Below, in pieces: positions 8,672 through 18,423 of a stretch of 64,000 nucleotides of DNA. This stretch comes from Aquisphaera giovannonii (GTDB lineage Bacteria > Planctomycetota > Planctomycetia > Isosphaerales > Isosphaeraceae): assembly GCF_008087625.1 (NCBI RefSeq), contig NZ_CP042997.1, positions 6,138,001 to 6,202,000 of the forward strand. The letters run 5' to 3'. The first letter of the stretch is position 1. Each line of letters starts with the position of its first letter. Made by a program: the position numbers and the translations under genes. The notes under the pieces were generated by a model. It was not told the DNA's origin and ran no database searches. It saw nothing but the letters and a program-made list of their open reading frames with translations.

Positions 8672-11600
8672 ATGCCGCCCCTCTCCCTGACGCTGCTGCT
8701 GGCGATTGCGATCGATGGGCCGACAATTTCGCTCGCCGGGCGGGTGGTCGATTCCGCGGGGACGCCCGCGGCCGGCGCGGCCGTGGTACTCGCGGGTCTC
8801 CCCACATCCGACGGGGTGCCCACGGTCGCGCGAGGGACGACCGACGCCGACGGCCGGTTCTCGCTCGAGCGGCCGGCCGGGCTGGCGGGCGAGGGCGCCT
8901 GGCGTGCCGTCCGGCTGTGGGCGAGCCGCCCCGGCGACCGGCTGGCCTCCGTCGCCTTCCCCGGCGCGTTGCCCGGGGCCGGCGCGGCGGTGCGGCTGGC
9001 ACTGCCACCCCGGGGAGGGACGGAGTTGCTCGTCGAGGGGCCAGACGGCCGGCCGGTCGCCGGGGCTCGGGTGCGGGTCGGCGCCCTCGCGCCGCACGCC
9101 GCCGCCGTGCCGAAGGAGCTCGCCTCGCGGCTGGAGGCCACGACCGGCGCCGACGGCCGGGCGACGCTCGATGCCGTCTCGGGGGAGCAGGTCGGCCACG
9201 TCGAGGTCGAGGCCGAAGGCCTGGGCATCCAGCCTCGCTTCTTCGACCCGCCGCTGGCCGGGCCGAAGCGGATCGAACTCCTCCCGGCCGCGGCGCTGGA
9301 AGGGCGATTCGTCGCCGAGGGCGGACGGCCGCCCCGGGGCTGGACCGTCTCGGCCACGACCGCCACCAACGACGGACCGATGGGCTCGAGCCGGCCCGCG
9401 GGGCGAACGGTGTCCGTGCCGCTCGCCGAGGACGGGAGCTTCCGCTTCCCGGCGATCGCGGCCGGGATGCTCGACCTCTGGGTGGTCTGGCCCGAGGGGC
9501 CCGACCCGGAGGCGCTACCCGCCTGGCCGCAGGGCATGAGGGTTCAGGAGGGACGCGTCAACCGGGTGGAGATCCCCGTGCGCCCCGCCGCCACGATCAC
9601 CGGGGTCATCCGCGAGCGCGGGACCGGCGCCCCGGTGCCGGGCGTCCGCATCTATCTGTTCCGGCCGGGCGAGTCCTCGGGGGCGAACGCCACGACCGAC
9701 GCCCAGGGGCGGTTCGCGTACCGCAGCCTGCCGGGCAGGGCGAGGGCCGGCATCGGCGACGTGCCGCCGACCCACGTGCCCGCCCCGGCGGCGTTCCGCG
9801 ACGACTTCCAGGTGCCGCCCCCGCCGGGGCGGGTCGAGCTGCCCCCGGTCGAGCTGGCCCGAGCGGCGCCCCCGCTGCGAGGCTTCGTCCGCGACGCGGC
9901 CGGGGCGGCCGTCGCCGGGGCCGACGTCGAGGCGACCTGGACCCTGCTGGAGCAGGGGGCCATGGCCTCCGGGGCCGTCCACGCCCGGTCCGATGCCGCC
10001 GGGCGATTCGCCGCCGGCGGGCTCGCCCCCGGCGCCACGGTCGCCCTGACCGCCCGCAAGGAGGAGGGCCTGGCGACGCGCGTGCCGGTCGCGGCGAGGG
10101 AGGGGCAGGACCAGCCGGTCACGCTGACCCTCGAGCCGCGGCAGGTCGTCGCCATCGCCGGCCGGGTGGTCGCGCAGGACGGCACGCCCCTGGCAGGCGC
10201 GGCCGTCCGATTGCAGACGCGGACCCGGCGCCCGGGCGACGGCTCGGTCCAGGACTGGCGGCCGCTCTCGTTCCAAGATGGCCCCTGGATCTATACCGGG
10301 GCCGACGGCAGCTTCCGCACGCCGGGCGAGCCGCGGGCCGAGGGGGTCGAGTTCCAGGCCGAGGCCGCCGCGGACGGCTACCTGCTCTTCCAGGGCCCGT
10401 GGACGGCCGCCGGGCCCGCCGACGTGGCCCGCCTGCCCGACCTGGTTCTGCGGCGGGAGTCGGGCGAGCGGGCGGTGGCGGGGCGCGTGATCGACGCCGC
10501 CGGGCGGCCGATCGCCGGGGCGAAGGTCCTCCAGCGCGGCGACGGCCCGCGCCCGACCGAGTCGACGACGGACGCCGACGGCCGGTTCCGCCTGCCCGGC
10601 GTGGCGGGCGGCCGGGCCCTGCTCGCGGCCGAGGCGCCGGGGTTCCGGACCGGCGGGACGATCGCCGGGCCCGAGGGCCCGGTCGAGATCCGCCTGGCGC
10701 GCGCCGATGAGCCCGTCCGGCCGCCCGGCCGGGCGCCCGAGCCGCTCACCCGGGCCGCGGAGCGCGAGCTGGGGCGGGCCCTGTTCATGCCGAAGTTCGA
10801 CGAGGCGCGGGCCCTGCCGGAGGTGGCGGGCCTCCCGTCGCCCGACGCGATCCTCGCCCGGCTCGACCCCGACCGGGCCGTGGCGATGCTGGAGGAGCGG
10901 GTGCTCCGGCAGCCCGCGGAGTCGCTGATCCAGGTCGCGCTGGCCCGATTCGAGGACGACCCGGCCGCCGCCCCGGCGACGCTGGACGCCGACCGCTCTG
11001 GGACGGCCCGGGCCCGCGGGCTGATCGCCCTGGCCGACCTCGCCGCGACGATCGCCCCCGATCGACGGGCCGGCCTGCTCGACCGCGCGGTGGCCGAGGC
11101 CCGTCGGCTCGAAGACCCGGAGGCGAAGCTCGTCCTGATGGGGGAGGTCGCCGACCGCCTGCTGGAGTCGTTCGAGCTCGACCGGGCCGCCCCGATCCTC
11201 CGCGAGGGGCGGCAGGTCCTCAAGGACGCGAAGCCCGGGCTGTTCGCCTACCAGGTCGCCCCGTTCGGCGAGGCGATGGCGGCGATCGACCTGCCGGCGG
11301 CGGAGGCGTTCCTGGCCCGCCGCGCGCCGGGCGGCTCCGACGACGAGGGCGTCCGGATGCGGGACCGGGGGGCCATGGCCATCCGCGCCGCGGTGTCCGA
11401 CCCCGCGGCGGCCGGGCGGCTGGCGCGTGAGCTTCGCCACGTGCCCAACTTCAGCGAGTCGCAAGCCGTCCTGCTCCGAGTCGCCCGCAACATGGCCCGA
11501 CGTGACCTGCCCGGCGCCCGGGCGGTCCTCGACCTGCTCGACGGGGCGGCCACCCCCGGGGCCACCGCCTCCGGCTCGCTCAGGCCGTACGGCCTGGCCC

Positions 11601-12247
11601 TGCTGGCCGACGCCCGGGCCGCGATCGACCCCGACGGCGCCCGCGGGCTGCTCGACGAGGCGTTCGCCGGCCTGAGGGCCGCGGCCGAGGCGGACCTCAC
11701 CCGGCCGACCTATCCGCCCGTGCCCTCGGTCATGGCCGGGCTGCTACCGCTGGTCGAGCGGCTCCAGCCCGATCGCGTGGCCGAGCGTCTCTGGCTGGCC
11801 CTCGCCTGCCGCCCCACGCGCATCGAACCCCTGGAGGCGAGCCGCGTCTCGACGACGCTGGACCTGGCCATGCTGCTGTCACGCTACGACCGGCAGGTGG
11901 CGGCGGCGGTCTACGAGCCGGCGGGCGCCCGCCTGCCCGAGCTGGCCGGCCAGGAGTACGTCGGGGGCCTGTTCAACTACGGCGGCTCCGGAGACCCGCT
12001 CAAGGTGCTGGCCGCGTACGACCCCCGCGCCCTGGCCGCCCTGATCGAGCGGCTCCCCGAGTCGGCCCGCGTCACCGGGGATAACGGCCAGGGCTGGGCC
12101 ACGCCGAGCCTGGAGATCCAGGCCCGGCTGGCCGGCGCCCAGATGCTCGGGCTGCCCCCGGAAGCCCGCCGGCAGGCGGCGCTGGAAACACCCCTCACCA
12201 CCTGGCCGGCCGAGGGCAACGGGCGGCCTCGGCGATGGTGGCCATAG
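8672..12247 (+). CDS. Large secreted protein with carboxypeptidase-regulatory-like repeats
   Basis: 1191 residues from ATG 8672, which has GGAGG six bases upstream. The N-terminus is hydrophobic (SLTLLLAIAI), a weak export signal. Residues about 20-700 hold a string of CarboxypepD_reg/Ig-like beta-sandwich units, each recognisable from the pattern GRVVDSAGTPAAGAAV followed some 25 residues later by TDADGRFSL; at least six repeats can be picked out (near residues 25, 310, 410, 500, 610 and 690). The C-terminal about 480 residues are Ala/Leu/Arg-rich, probably helical solenoid, with no recognised domain. Such proteins are usually extracellular or periplasmic; the function is unknown. The next gene starts 55 bases later on the same strand. 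Confidence 0.85.
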   Translation: MPPLSLTLLLAIAIDGPTISLAGRVVDSAGTPAAGAAVVLAGLPTSDGVPTVARGTTDADGRFSLERPAGLAGEGAWRAVRLWASRPGDRLASVAFPGALPGAGAAVRLALPPRGGTELLVEGPDGRPVAGARVRVGALAPHAAAVPKELASRLEATTGADGRATLDAVSGEQVGHVEVEAEGLGIQPRFFDPPLAGPKRIELLPAAALEGRFVAEGGRPPRGWTVSATTATNDGPMGSSRPAGRTVSVPLAEDGSFRFPAIAAGMLDLWVVWPEGPDPEALPAWPQGMRVQEGRVNRVEIPVRPAATITGVIRERGTGAPVPGVRIYLFRPGESSGANATTDAQGRFAYRSLPGRARAGIGDVPPTHVPAPAAFRDDFQVPPPPGRVELPPVELARAAPPLRGFVRDAAGAAVAGADVEATWTLLEQGAMASGAVHARSDAAGRFAAGGLAPGATVALTARKEEGLATRVPVAAREGQDQPVTLTLEPRQVVAIAGRVVAQDGTPLAGAAVRLQTRTRRPGDGSVQDWRPLSFQDGPWIYTGADGSFRTPGEPRAEGVEFQAEAAADGYLLFQGPWTAAGPADVARLPDLVLRRESGERAVAGRVIDAAGRPIAGAKVLQRGDGPRPTESTTDADGRFRLPGVAGGRALLAAEAPGFRTGGTIAGPEGPVEIRLARADEPVRPPGRAPEPLTRAAERELGRALFMPKFDEARALPEVAGLPSPDAILARLDPDRAVAMLEERVLRQPAESLIQVALARFEDDPAAAPATLDADRSGTARARGLIALADLAATIAPDRRAGLLDRAVAEARRLEDPEAKLVLMGEVADRLLESFELDRAAPILREGRQVLKDAKPGLFAYQVAPFGEAMAAIDLPAAEAFLARRAPGGSDDEGVRMRDRGAMAIRAAVSDPAAAGRLARELRHVPNFSESQAVLLRVARNMARRDLPGARAVLDLLDGAATPGATASGSLRPYGLALLADARAAIDPDGARGLLDEAFAGLRAAAEADLTRPTYPPVPSVMAGLLPLVERLQPDRVAERLWLALACRPTRIEPLEASRVSTTLDLAMLLSRYDRQVAAAVYEPAGARLPELAGQEYVGGLFNYGGSGDPLKVLAAYDPRALAALIERLPESARVTGDNGQGWATPSLEIQARLAGAQMLGLPPEARRQAALETPLTTWPAEGNGRPRRWWP

Positions 12248-12302
12248 GGCGCCGGCTGACGGGCGCGAGCCGACGACCGATTCCAGAGACAGGAGGTAGG
12301 CG

Positions 12303-15300
12303 ATGGGCCTGGGACGCGATGCGGAGGTGACGCGGTGTAGGATCCGGTATCCCCGACTGCTCGGGCTTGGGGCGGTGACGCTTATCGTGGCCTCCGCGGC
12401 CGCCGCACCGCCCGCCGGGGACAATCGAGCCGACAGGCGTCCGATCCCCGACCCGCCGCGGCAGGGCACGCCCTGGACGCCCCCCGAGACGAGGCTGCCG
12501 AAATTCCTCGTGTCGGCCACCGACGCCCTCTTCGCCCAGGGGGTGGCCGACCCTCGCGGGTGCGAGTACCGGGCGGTGCAGCCGGCATCCCCATCGGGCC
12601 GGTGGGGGGGCAGGCCGGGACGGGGCCACGCCTTCGTCCTGCCCGCCATCGCCGGCGACGATCGTCGGTTCGCCGTCGGGTGGGACGGGATCCTCATCCG
12701 GCTCGAGGAGGTGGGCCCGGAGGCCGACCTCGAGGCCGACGTCCGCGCCCGGGCCGAGGCCCTGCGGAAGGGCCGCGAGGCGGCCAGGGAGGATCGCTTC
12801 CAGCGGCCGGGCACATCCTTCTGGCGCACCGGGCCGGCGGAGGAGGGCGTCGCGGCGGAGGTCGTCGCCCCGGTGCAGGTCTGCCTGCTGCTGCGGCTGG
12901 GGCGGGCCGACCTGGCCGAGCGGCTCTTCGCCGCCGCGACCCCGTGGAATCCCGACGGCCCGCGGCCGGACCTGACCGACTACGGCGTCAGCTACCTGAC
13001 GCTGGCGAACGAGTGGGCGGATGCGATCTACGTCCGCGGCGTGGACGCCCACGGCCGGGGCGACGACGGGCCGGCGCTCGACGCCTTCCGCCGGGCCGCG
13101 GCCTTCCGCAAGCTCGCCGAGGTGAAGGCCGCCGCGATGGGGTTCCCGCGCGGCCGGAGTAACGGACCTCGCGGCGAGGATCGCCCGACGTACTTCCCCG
13201 AGCTGGGCCAGCTCGACGCGCTGCTGGCCGACCAGGAGCGTCGGGCCGCCGAGCCGCCCCGCGGGCCGATCCCCGGCCGCGACGCCGACCCCGCCGCCCG
13301 CGTGGCCGGGCTGATCCTCAACCTGGATCAGATCGCCGAGCATCAGATGAGCGTCCCCGGCTCCGCCAGCCCTGGCAACTCGGCCCTCGTTCGCGACCTG
13401 ATCGCGATGGGCGACCCGGCCGTCGAGCCGCTGCTGCACGCGCTCGTCCGCGACGATCGGCTGACCCGCTCGATCTCGTACGGTCGGGGGATGTGGGAGG
13501 ATCGCCGCGTCTCCCCCACGCTCGAGGCGATCATCCCGGCGCTCGACGGGCTGATGAAGACCCGCGTGCCGGGGATCACCTACGAGATGCGATACAACCC
13601 CGACGGCCGTGCCCGGCTCGCCCTGGCCGCCGCCTATCGCGCGTTCTGGGAGGCCAACCGGGCCGTCCCGCTCGTCGAGCGGTATTACCGGCTCCTGGCC
13701 GACGACGCGGCGGCCGACCGGTGGCAGGAGGCCGCGAGCGGCCTGGTCGCGCCCGCCCCGGATGCCTCGGGCCGTCCGCGGTATTCCCCCCCCGGGCGGA
13801 CTCCTTCGCCTCCCCTGGGGGAGTCGATCCGCGGCCGGCGCGACCCGGGCGTCACCGCCCTGATGACCCGCCGCGCCGAGGAGCTGGCCCGGCGTGCGAA
13901 CGACGGCCAGGGCCTCCTCGGGGCCTGCGGCCTGGCCGCGACGCTGGCGAGGTGGGACGCCCCGGCCGCGATCCCGGTCCTGCACGCCATGATGCACCGG
14001 GCTCGGCTCCAGTTCGCCCGGGACGCGGAGGCCAACAGCTCGTCGCGCGAGGAGCTCGCCCGGTTCCTCGCCCGGTCCACCCTGACCCGAGTGCGGGCCG
14101 GAGACCGCGCGGCGCTCGACGAGTACGCCGCCTGGATCCGGACGACGACCCCCGCATCCCTGGAGGACGCCCGGCTGGAGGCGTTCGAACCCATGTGGGC
14201 CGAGCCCGACCACCCGGCGATCGCCGCGGCGGCGCGGGCCCTGTTCGCCGACCCGAAGTCTCCCTGGCTGCCGCTCACGGGGCCTGGCCGCGACGTCGGT
14301 CCTTTCTGGCGGGGCGGGCTGGAGAACTCGCCCCTCGTCCGCGTGTCGGCGTTCCGCGGGGCGGTGCTCGCGGGCCTCGCCGACCTGGCCGAGGCCGGCG
14401 TGGTCCGGAGGACGACGGACCAGCCCGGCTCGCTCTCCGTCGAGGTGAAAGGGGGCCAGCCCGGCTCGTTCAGCATGGCGACGATGGCCGACCTGGACGA
14501 GCTGCCGATCGGCAGGGAGCGGCCGGTCCGGGCCTGCGACTGGCTCGCCTGGCGGCTGGCGATGCTCGACGGCACGCCGCGGTTCGAGCTGTACTGGGAG
14601 CAGCCCCGGCGCGACGCGACGATCGCGGCGATCGCCGCCTTCCTCCGCCTCTACGGCGACCGCTACGCGGCCACGCCGGCCGCGGAGTTAAGCGGCCCGT
14701 TCGAGAACAACACCCGCCTGGCCTTCCCGCCGCTCGGCCGCCCGGCCACCCCGGCCGACGTGGCGGCGGGCCGGGCCCTCTTCAGCCTGGAGGGCGTCGG
14801 CGGCGAGGCCCGCGTCGTGCCGCTGCCCGAGGTCCCGCTCCCCGCCCTGTGGACGACCCTGGAGGATGTGCCCCTGGTGACCCAGGGCGGGCCGACGCGG
14901 GCCCGCCGCGGCTTCGACCGCTCGGGGCGGGTCTGGCAGGCGGAGGAGGTCCGCGTGGGGGATCGCTGGGACCGCTACTTCGGCTTCGTCGGCGCCGGCA
15001 CCCTGGGCCGGGCCCCGGCCGACCGGATCGAGTTCGCCGAGGCCGGGTACTTCGCAGGGCCGAGCGGGCGCAAGCTCGACGTGCGGGTCTCGCTGGCCGA
15101 TCCGCCGGAGAGCTTCGAGGCGAGCATGCGCCCGGCCTCGCCGCTGGTGGCGATCGTCCGCCTGCGGAACCGGACGGGGCTCGACCAGTCGGTCCCGACC
15201 GAGTTCCTCCGCCCCGGCCCCGACGGCGGGCCCTCGCTGCGGGCCGGGATCGTCCTCAAGCTTTCCCGCAGCGACGTCGCCCCGTCGGTCCCGGCCGTCG

Positions 15301-15539
15301 CGGGCGCGGCGGGACGCCAGCCGGAGGAGCTGACCCCGACTCGCGAGGCCCGCTTCACCCCGGGAGACGCCGCCCGCACCCTCGGCCCCGCCGCGGCGTT
15401 CGAGGCGTTCCGGCTCGACCTCCGCGACTGGTTCGACCTCTCGCGACCGGGCCAGTATCATCTCACCGTCACGTTCGGCGACGCCTCCGGCGTCGGCACG
15501 AGCAACGCGGGCGAGCTCTACTTCAGATTGGGCGAGTGA
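12303..15539 (+). CDS. Very large secreted protein, unassigned
   Basis: 1078 residues. ATG 12303 is preceded by AGGAGG at six bases. A hydrophobic segment (LLGLGAVTLIVASAAAA, residues 19-35) looks like a signal peptide, with PPAGDNR after it. I recognise no domain. Visible features are a long Ala/Leu/Arg-rich helical middle and a beta-rich C-terminal part (from about residue 890) with GFVGAGTLGRAP, DVRVSLADPPESFEA and a closing RPGQYHLTVTFGDASG like an Ig-type strand pattern. It lies 55 bases after the CarboxypepD_reg protein, probably in the same transcript, so the pair may act together at the cell surface. Confidence 0.8.
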   Translation: MGLGRDAEVTRCRIRYPRLLGLGAVTLIVASAAAAPPAGDNRADRRPIPDPPRQGTPWTPPETRLPKFLVSATDALFAQGVADPRGCEYRAVQPASPSGRWGGRPGRGHAFVLPAIAGDDRRFAVGWDGILIRLEEVGPEADLEADVRARAEALRKGREAAREDRFQRPGTSFWRTGPAEEGVAAEVVAPVQVCLLLRLGRADLAERLFAAATPWNPDGPRPDLTDYGVSYLTLANEWADAIYVRGVDAHGRGDDGPALDAFRRAAAFRKLAEVKAAAMGFPRGRSNGPRGEDRPTYFPELGQLDALLADQERRAAEPPRGPIPGRDADPAARVAGLILNLDQIAEHQMSVPGSASPGNSALVRDLIAMGDPAVEPLLHALVRDDRLTRSISYGRGMWEDRRVSPTLEAIIPALDGLMKTRVPGITYEMRYNPDGRARLALAAAYRAFWEANRAVPLVERYYRLLADDAAADRWQEAASGLVAPAPDASGRPRYSPPGRTPSPPLGESIRGRRDPGVTALMTRRAEELARRANDGQGLLGACGLAATLARWDAPAAIPVLHAMMHRARLQFARDAEANSSSREELARFLARSTLTRVRAGDRAALDEYAAWIRTTTPASLEDARLEAFEPMWAEPDHPAIAAAARALFADPKSPWLPLTGPGRDVGPFWRGGLENSPLVRVSAFRGAVLAGLADLAEAGVVRRTTDQPGSLSVEVKGGQPGSFSMATMADLDELPIGRERPVRACDWLAWRLAMLDGTPRFELYWEQPRRDATIAAIAAFLRLYGDRYAATPAAELSGPFENNTRLAFPPLGRPATPADVAAGRALFSLEGVGGEARVVPLPEVPLPALWTTLEDVPLVTQGGPTRARRGFDRSGRVWQAEEVRVGDRWDRYFGFVGAGTLGRAPADRIEFAEAGYFAGPSGRKLDVRVSLADPPESFEASMRPASPLVAIVRLRNRTGLDQSVPTEFLRPGPDGGPSLRAGIVLKLSRSDVAPSVPAVAGAAGRQPEELTPTREARFTPGDAARTLGPAAAFEAFRLDLRDWFDLSRPGQYHLTVTFGDASGVGTSNAGELYFRLGE

Positions 15540-15795
15540 TGGCCTGGCCCCGGGGCCGCGACCTGCCGGCTCGGCAAGGCCACCGGGTGTCTGGCTTGCC
15601 CACTCTGTCGATCCCCCTGCAAGGGCCGGGTGGCCGTGGTGGGAGCGAAGCGACACCACGGTCGGGCGAGCCGGCGTGGTGATCCAAGCCCGGCTTGCAG
15701 GCCTCGGCGATCCCGCCGCATCGCCTGCGGCCCTGCCGCAGCCACCCGGGAGGGTTCTCCTGCTCTCCAGTTCGCCGAGGAAGGCGCAGCCGGCC

Positions 15796-16953
15796 TCAGG
15801 CCGAGGATGCCCCGCCTCGCCGCACGCCGGCCCGACTCGCGATCCCGACTTGGCCGGCCAGCTCGCGCGCGACCCGGTCCGCGCCGTCGGTCGGGTAGGG
15901 GGGCTGCAGCGGGCCGGCGGCGAAGGCCCGGTCGAGGGCGTCCTCCAGGCGGAAGGCCGAGAAGTCGCGGGAGCTCACCGGGATCCCGCCGCCCCAGGCA
16001 CGCAGGGACCGGTCGAGGGCGCGGAACTCGGAGAAGCCCCGGCGCGGGGGATAGATCATCGGGCGGCCGTACGCCATCGCCTCGGAGACCGTGCCGTAGC
16101 CGGCCTTGGCGACGAGGGCATCGGTGGCGAAGATCAGGTCGCTGCCCCGCCAGTCGTGGGCCGGGATGACGTGGAGGTTCCTCAGCGGCCCGACGGGCGC
16201 TCCGTGGTAGCCCACGAAGTGGACGCCGCGGTCGCCGCAACGCTCCAGACGCTCCCAGTCGAGCCCGTCCTGGCCGTACCGGCCGACGTAGAAGTAGACG
16301 AGCTTCTCCCGCGTGCCCAGGCCCAGGAGCTTGCGGAGCTCGCGGCGGCGGTCGCGGGCGGGGTTGGCGACGATCCCCACGTTCACCTGCCGCGGCAGCC
16401 ACGACATCGCCAGGGCCGGCTCGCAGCGGAAGACGGTCGTGGCCGAGCGATAGGCCCGCCGCAGCGCCGCGACCAGCTCGAGTGCCTCGCCGCCGGCCTC
16501 CCGCGCGTAGGGCTCGTAGATGTCCGCCCAGGTGAAGTTGACCAGGCAGGCGCCCGGGATGGCCGCCCGCTGCGCCGCCAGGAGCGGCAGGGCCGGGGCG
16601 TCGCAGAGGATCGCGGCGACCTCGTGTTCGGCCAGCCACCTCGCGTCGTCGTCCAGCCGGGCGATGGCCTCGGCGTAGACCCTGGCCGCGGCGTCGAGGG
16701 TGGCCGGGCCGTCGGTCGCCGTGCTGTCCCCCGGCGGGTTGATTGCGCCGGAGTCCGAGACGTGGGCCGAGAGCTCCGCCTCCCGCGTCAGCCGCTCCTG
16801 CCAGTGCGGGAAGAGGTCCGGATGCGAGCGGATCACCACGGGGACCTTCGCGGGCACCTTGTTGATGACCGCGACCGCCCGATTCAGGTGGCCGAACCCG
16901 TGGCTGGTGACGTAGAAGGCGAGCCGGTCGCCTCGCGGAGTGCGCCCGCTCAT
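15796..16953 (-). CDS. GT-B fold glycosyltransferase, arabinokinase N-domain-like
   Basis: 385 residues from ATG 16953, which overlaps the EamA stop codon (ATGA). The opening LAFYVTSHGFGHLNRAVAVI is the Gly-rich N-terminal loop of GT-B enzymes and resembles the glycosyltransferase-like half of plant L-arabinokinase; no GHMP kinase half is present. The C-terminal nucleotide-sugar region includes LVYFYVGRYGQDGLDWERLE, LHVIPAHDW and the donor-site-like DALVAKAGYGTVSEAMAYGR. I infer a sugar transfer or sugar-nucleotide role; the substrate cannot be told. Coupled translation with an EamA transporter suggests a shared pathway. Confidence 0.75.
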   Translation of the reverse strand: MSGRTPRGDRLAFYVTSHGFGHLNRAVAVINKVPAKVPVVIRSHPDLFPHWQERLTREAELSAHVSDSGAINPPGDSTATDGPATLDAAARVYAEAIARLDDDARWLAEHEVAAILCDAPALPLLAAQRAAIPGACLVNFTWADIYEPYAREAGGEALELVAALRRAYRSATTVFRCEPALAMSWLPRQVNVGIVANPARDRRRELRKLLGLGTREKLVYFYVGRYGQDGLDWERLERCGDRGVHFVGYHGAPVGPLRNLHVIPAHDWRGSDLIFATDALVAKAGYGTVSEAMAYGRPMIYPPRRGFSEFRALDRSLRAWGGGIPVSSRDFSAFRLEDALDRAFAAGPLQPPYPTDGADRVARELAGQVGIASRAGVRRGGASSA

Positions 16954-18068
16954 GCCGAGGCCCGCGCGGGGGCGGCCGTGGCGGGTTCCGGCCCCGGCGC
17001 CCGCTTCTTCGGGCCCGGCCGGCTGGCCCAGTAGACGCCGAAGAGCGTGAGCGCCCCGCCGACGACCAGCGCCGGGCTGAGCCGCTCCTGGAAGAACCAG
17101 ACGCCCCAGACCACGGTCAGCACCGGGGCGACGTTGCTGAACGTGGCGACCTGGCTGGCGTCCAGGCGTCGCAGCGAGAGGTTCTGGAGGGCGAGGTTCA
17201 CCGGCGTGATGAAGAGGGCCAGGAGGGCCAGGCACGTCCAGGCGGAGGGCGAGACCCGGCCGAGCGTGGGCAGCCAGCTCGGCAGGGTGGCCAGCGCGAT
17301 CGGCAGCTCCATCAGGCAGCCCAGCAGGAACGTCCCGGCCAGGACGGGGAGGGCCCCGTATCGCGTGATGAGGGGCTTGCTGAGGGTCAGGTAGGATCCC
17401 CAGGAGATCACCGCGCCGACGAGCAGGAGGTCGGCGGTCATGATCGACCGCGTCTGCTCGGGCGTCCCGCCGTCGGCGCCCCAGGCGTTACCCAGGCCGA
17501 TGACGAGCACGCCGGCGATGCTCGCCAGCACGCTCCAGAGGCGGCCCAGGTCGAGCCTCTCCTCCCCGATCGCCCAGGCCAGCACCCAGACGATGAGCGG
17601 GCAGACCGCATAGAAGAGCCCGACGTGCGAGTTGGGGCCGAACCGCACGGAGTTCAGGAAGAACGACTGGTTGATCGGGACGCAGCAGGCCGCCACCACA
17701 GCGATCCGGAGCGGGTCGTCGCGGAGCATCCTCCGGAGCGCCCCCCGGTCGGCGAGGAACGGGATCAGGCAGAGGCCGGCGAAGCCGAACCGGAGCAGCG
17801 GCAGCACGCTCACCGGCAGCTCGCGGACCACGACCGTGGCGAACGGCGAGGTCGTCGAGCCGATGAGGACCATGAGCGCCAGGTAGATGTACCCGCGCAG
17901 GTCCGGCCGGGCCGACGGGCTCGATCTCGAGGCCGCGGGCCGATCTTGCCCGGACTCCGGCCCGGGTCCCTCCTCGTTCGCGTCCCGACCTTCAGGGGTC
18001 GGGCGGGGCCGATCGGGCCCCGACGGCTCCGAGCTGACCTTCATCGGCCGCGATGTCACGACGCTCAT
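16950..18068 (-). CDS. EamA (DMT superfamily) transporter
   Basis: 372 residues. About 55 charged, Pro-rich residues precede ten hydrophobic helices arranged as two EamA repeats: the first from GYIYLALMVLIGSTTSPFA to LASIAGVLVIGLGN, the second from ADLLLVGAVISWGSYLTLS to LVVGGALTLFGVYWASRP. It is an inner-membrane exporter or permease of small metabolites. The GT-B gene downstream starts within its stop codon. The long N-terminal tail could mean the true start is further in, but no good alternative start is obvious. Confidence 0.9.
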   Translation of the reverse strand: MSVVTSRPMKVSSEPSGPDRPRPTPEGRDANEEGPGPESGQDRPAASRSSPSARPDLRGYIYLALMVLIGSTTSPFATVVVRELPVSVLPLLRFGFAGLCLIPFLADRGALRRMLRDDPLRIAVVAACCVPINQSFFLNSVRFGPNSHVGLFYAVCPLIVWVLAWAIGEERLDLGRLWSVLASIAGVLVIGLGNAWGADGGTPEQTRSIMTADLLLVGAVISWGSYLTLSKPLITRYGALPVLAGTFLLGCLMELPIALATLPSWLPTLGRVSPSAWTCLALLALFITPVNLALQNLSLRRLDASQVATFSNVAPVLTVVWGVWFFQERLSPALVVGGALTLFGVYWASRPGPKKRAPGPEPATAAPARASA

Positions 18069-18332
18069 GCCACCAATCCGACCTCTCTCGCCGCTCCCGG
18101 TCGCGCGCGTTCGTTCCGGCCCCTCGATCCATCCAATATCAGGATCTTACTGCACGGGGCAAGCCTACCAATTCCGGGTCGCGACGGAAGGCCGATCGCG
18201 AACCGGCACGACTCCTGGAGCCATCCCGCCCGGACGGGGTTCGCCCCCGAGGGCCGGGATGGCCCTTGCGCCGGGCCATGCCACCCTCTTCCCCACCCCG
18301 AGAGCCCCGGGGCCGATCGCCCGAGAGCCGAT

Positions 18333-18361
18333 TTGACTTCCAATACGTACGTTCGTATTAT
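18333..18361 (+). promoter_or_regulatory. Sigma70-type promoter of the SDR-TetR operon
   Basis: TTGACT (18333-18338) and TATTAT (18356-18361) are separated by exactly 17 bases, each one mismatch from consensus. Transcription would start about 18368 and leave a leader of about 55 bases before the SDR ATG at 18424. Confidence 0.8.
18342..18359. promoter_or_regulatory. Palindromic operator, probably for the TetR regulator
   Basis: AATACGTAC-GTTCGTATT is an 18-base dyad with 8 of 9 positions symmetric. It fills the spacer and enters the -10 box, so a bound repressor would block RNA polymerase. The likely ligand-responsive repressor is the TetR protein encoded as second gene of the operon (inference), giving autoregulation. 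Confidence 0.75.
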
Positions 18362-18423
18362 CCGCCAGCGTGGGCCGGCGTGCGGACCACGAATTGCGAC
18401 TCTTCGCGGGAGAGGGTGATACG

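Larger units (their letters stand above)
18069..18423. other. Divergent intergenic region, EamA / SDR
   Basis: No coding frame. The right end carries the SDR promoter (18333-18361) and its overlapping palindrome. The remainder is the EamA upstream side, where I see no clear promoter. Confidence 0.6.

Noticed and set aside
15796-16953. The glycosyltransferase as a true L-arabinokinase
   Set aside because: The GHMP kinase half is missing; only the GT-B-like half is similar.
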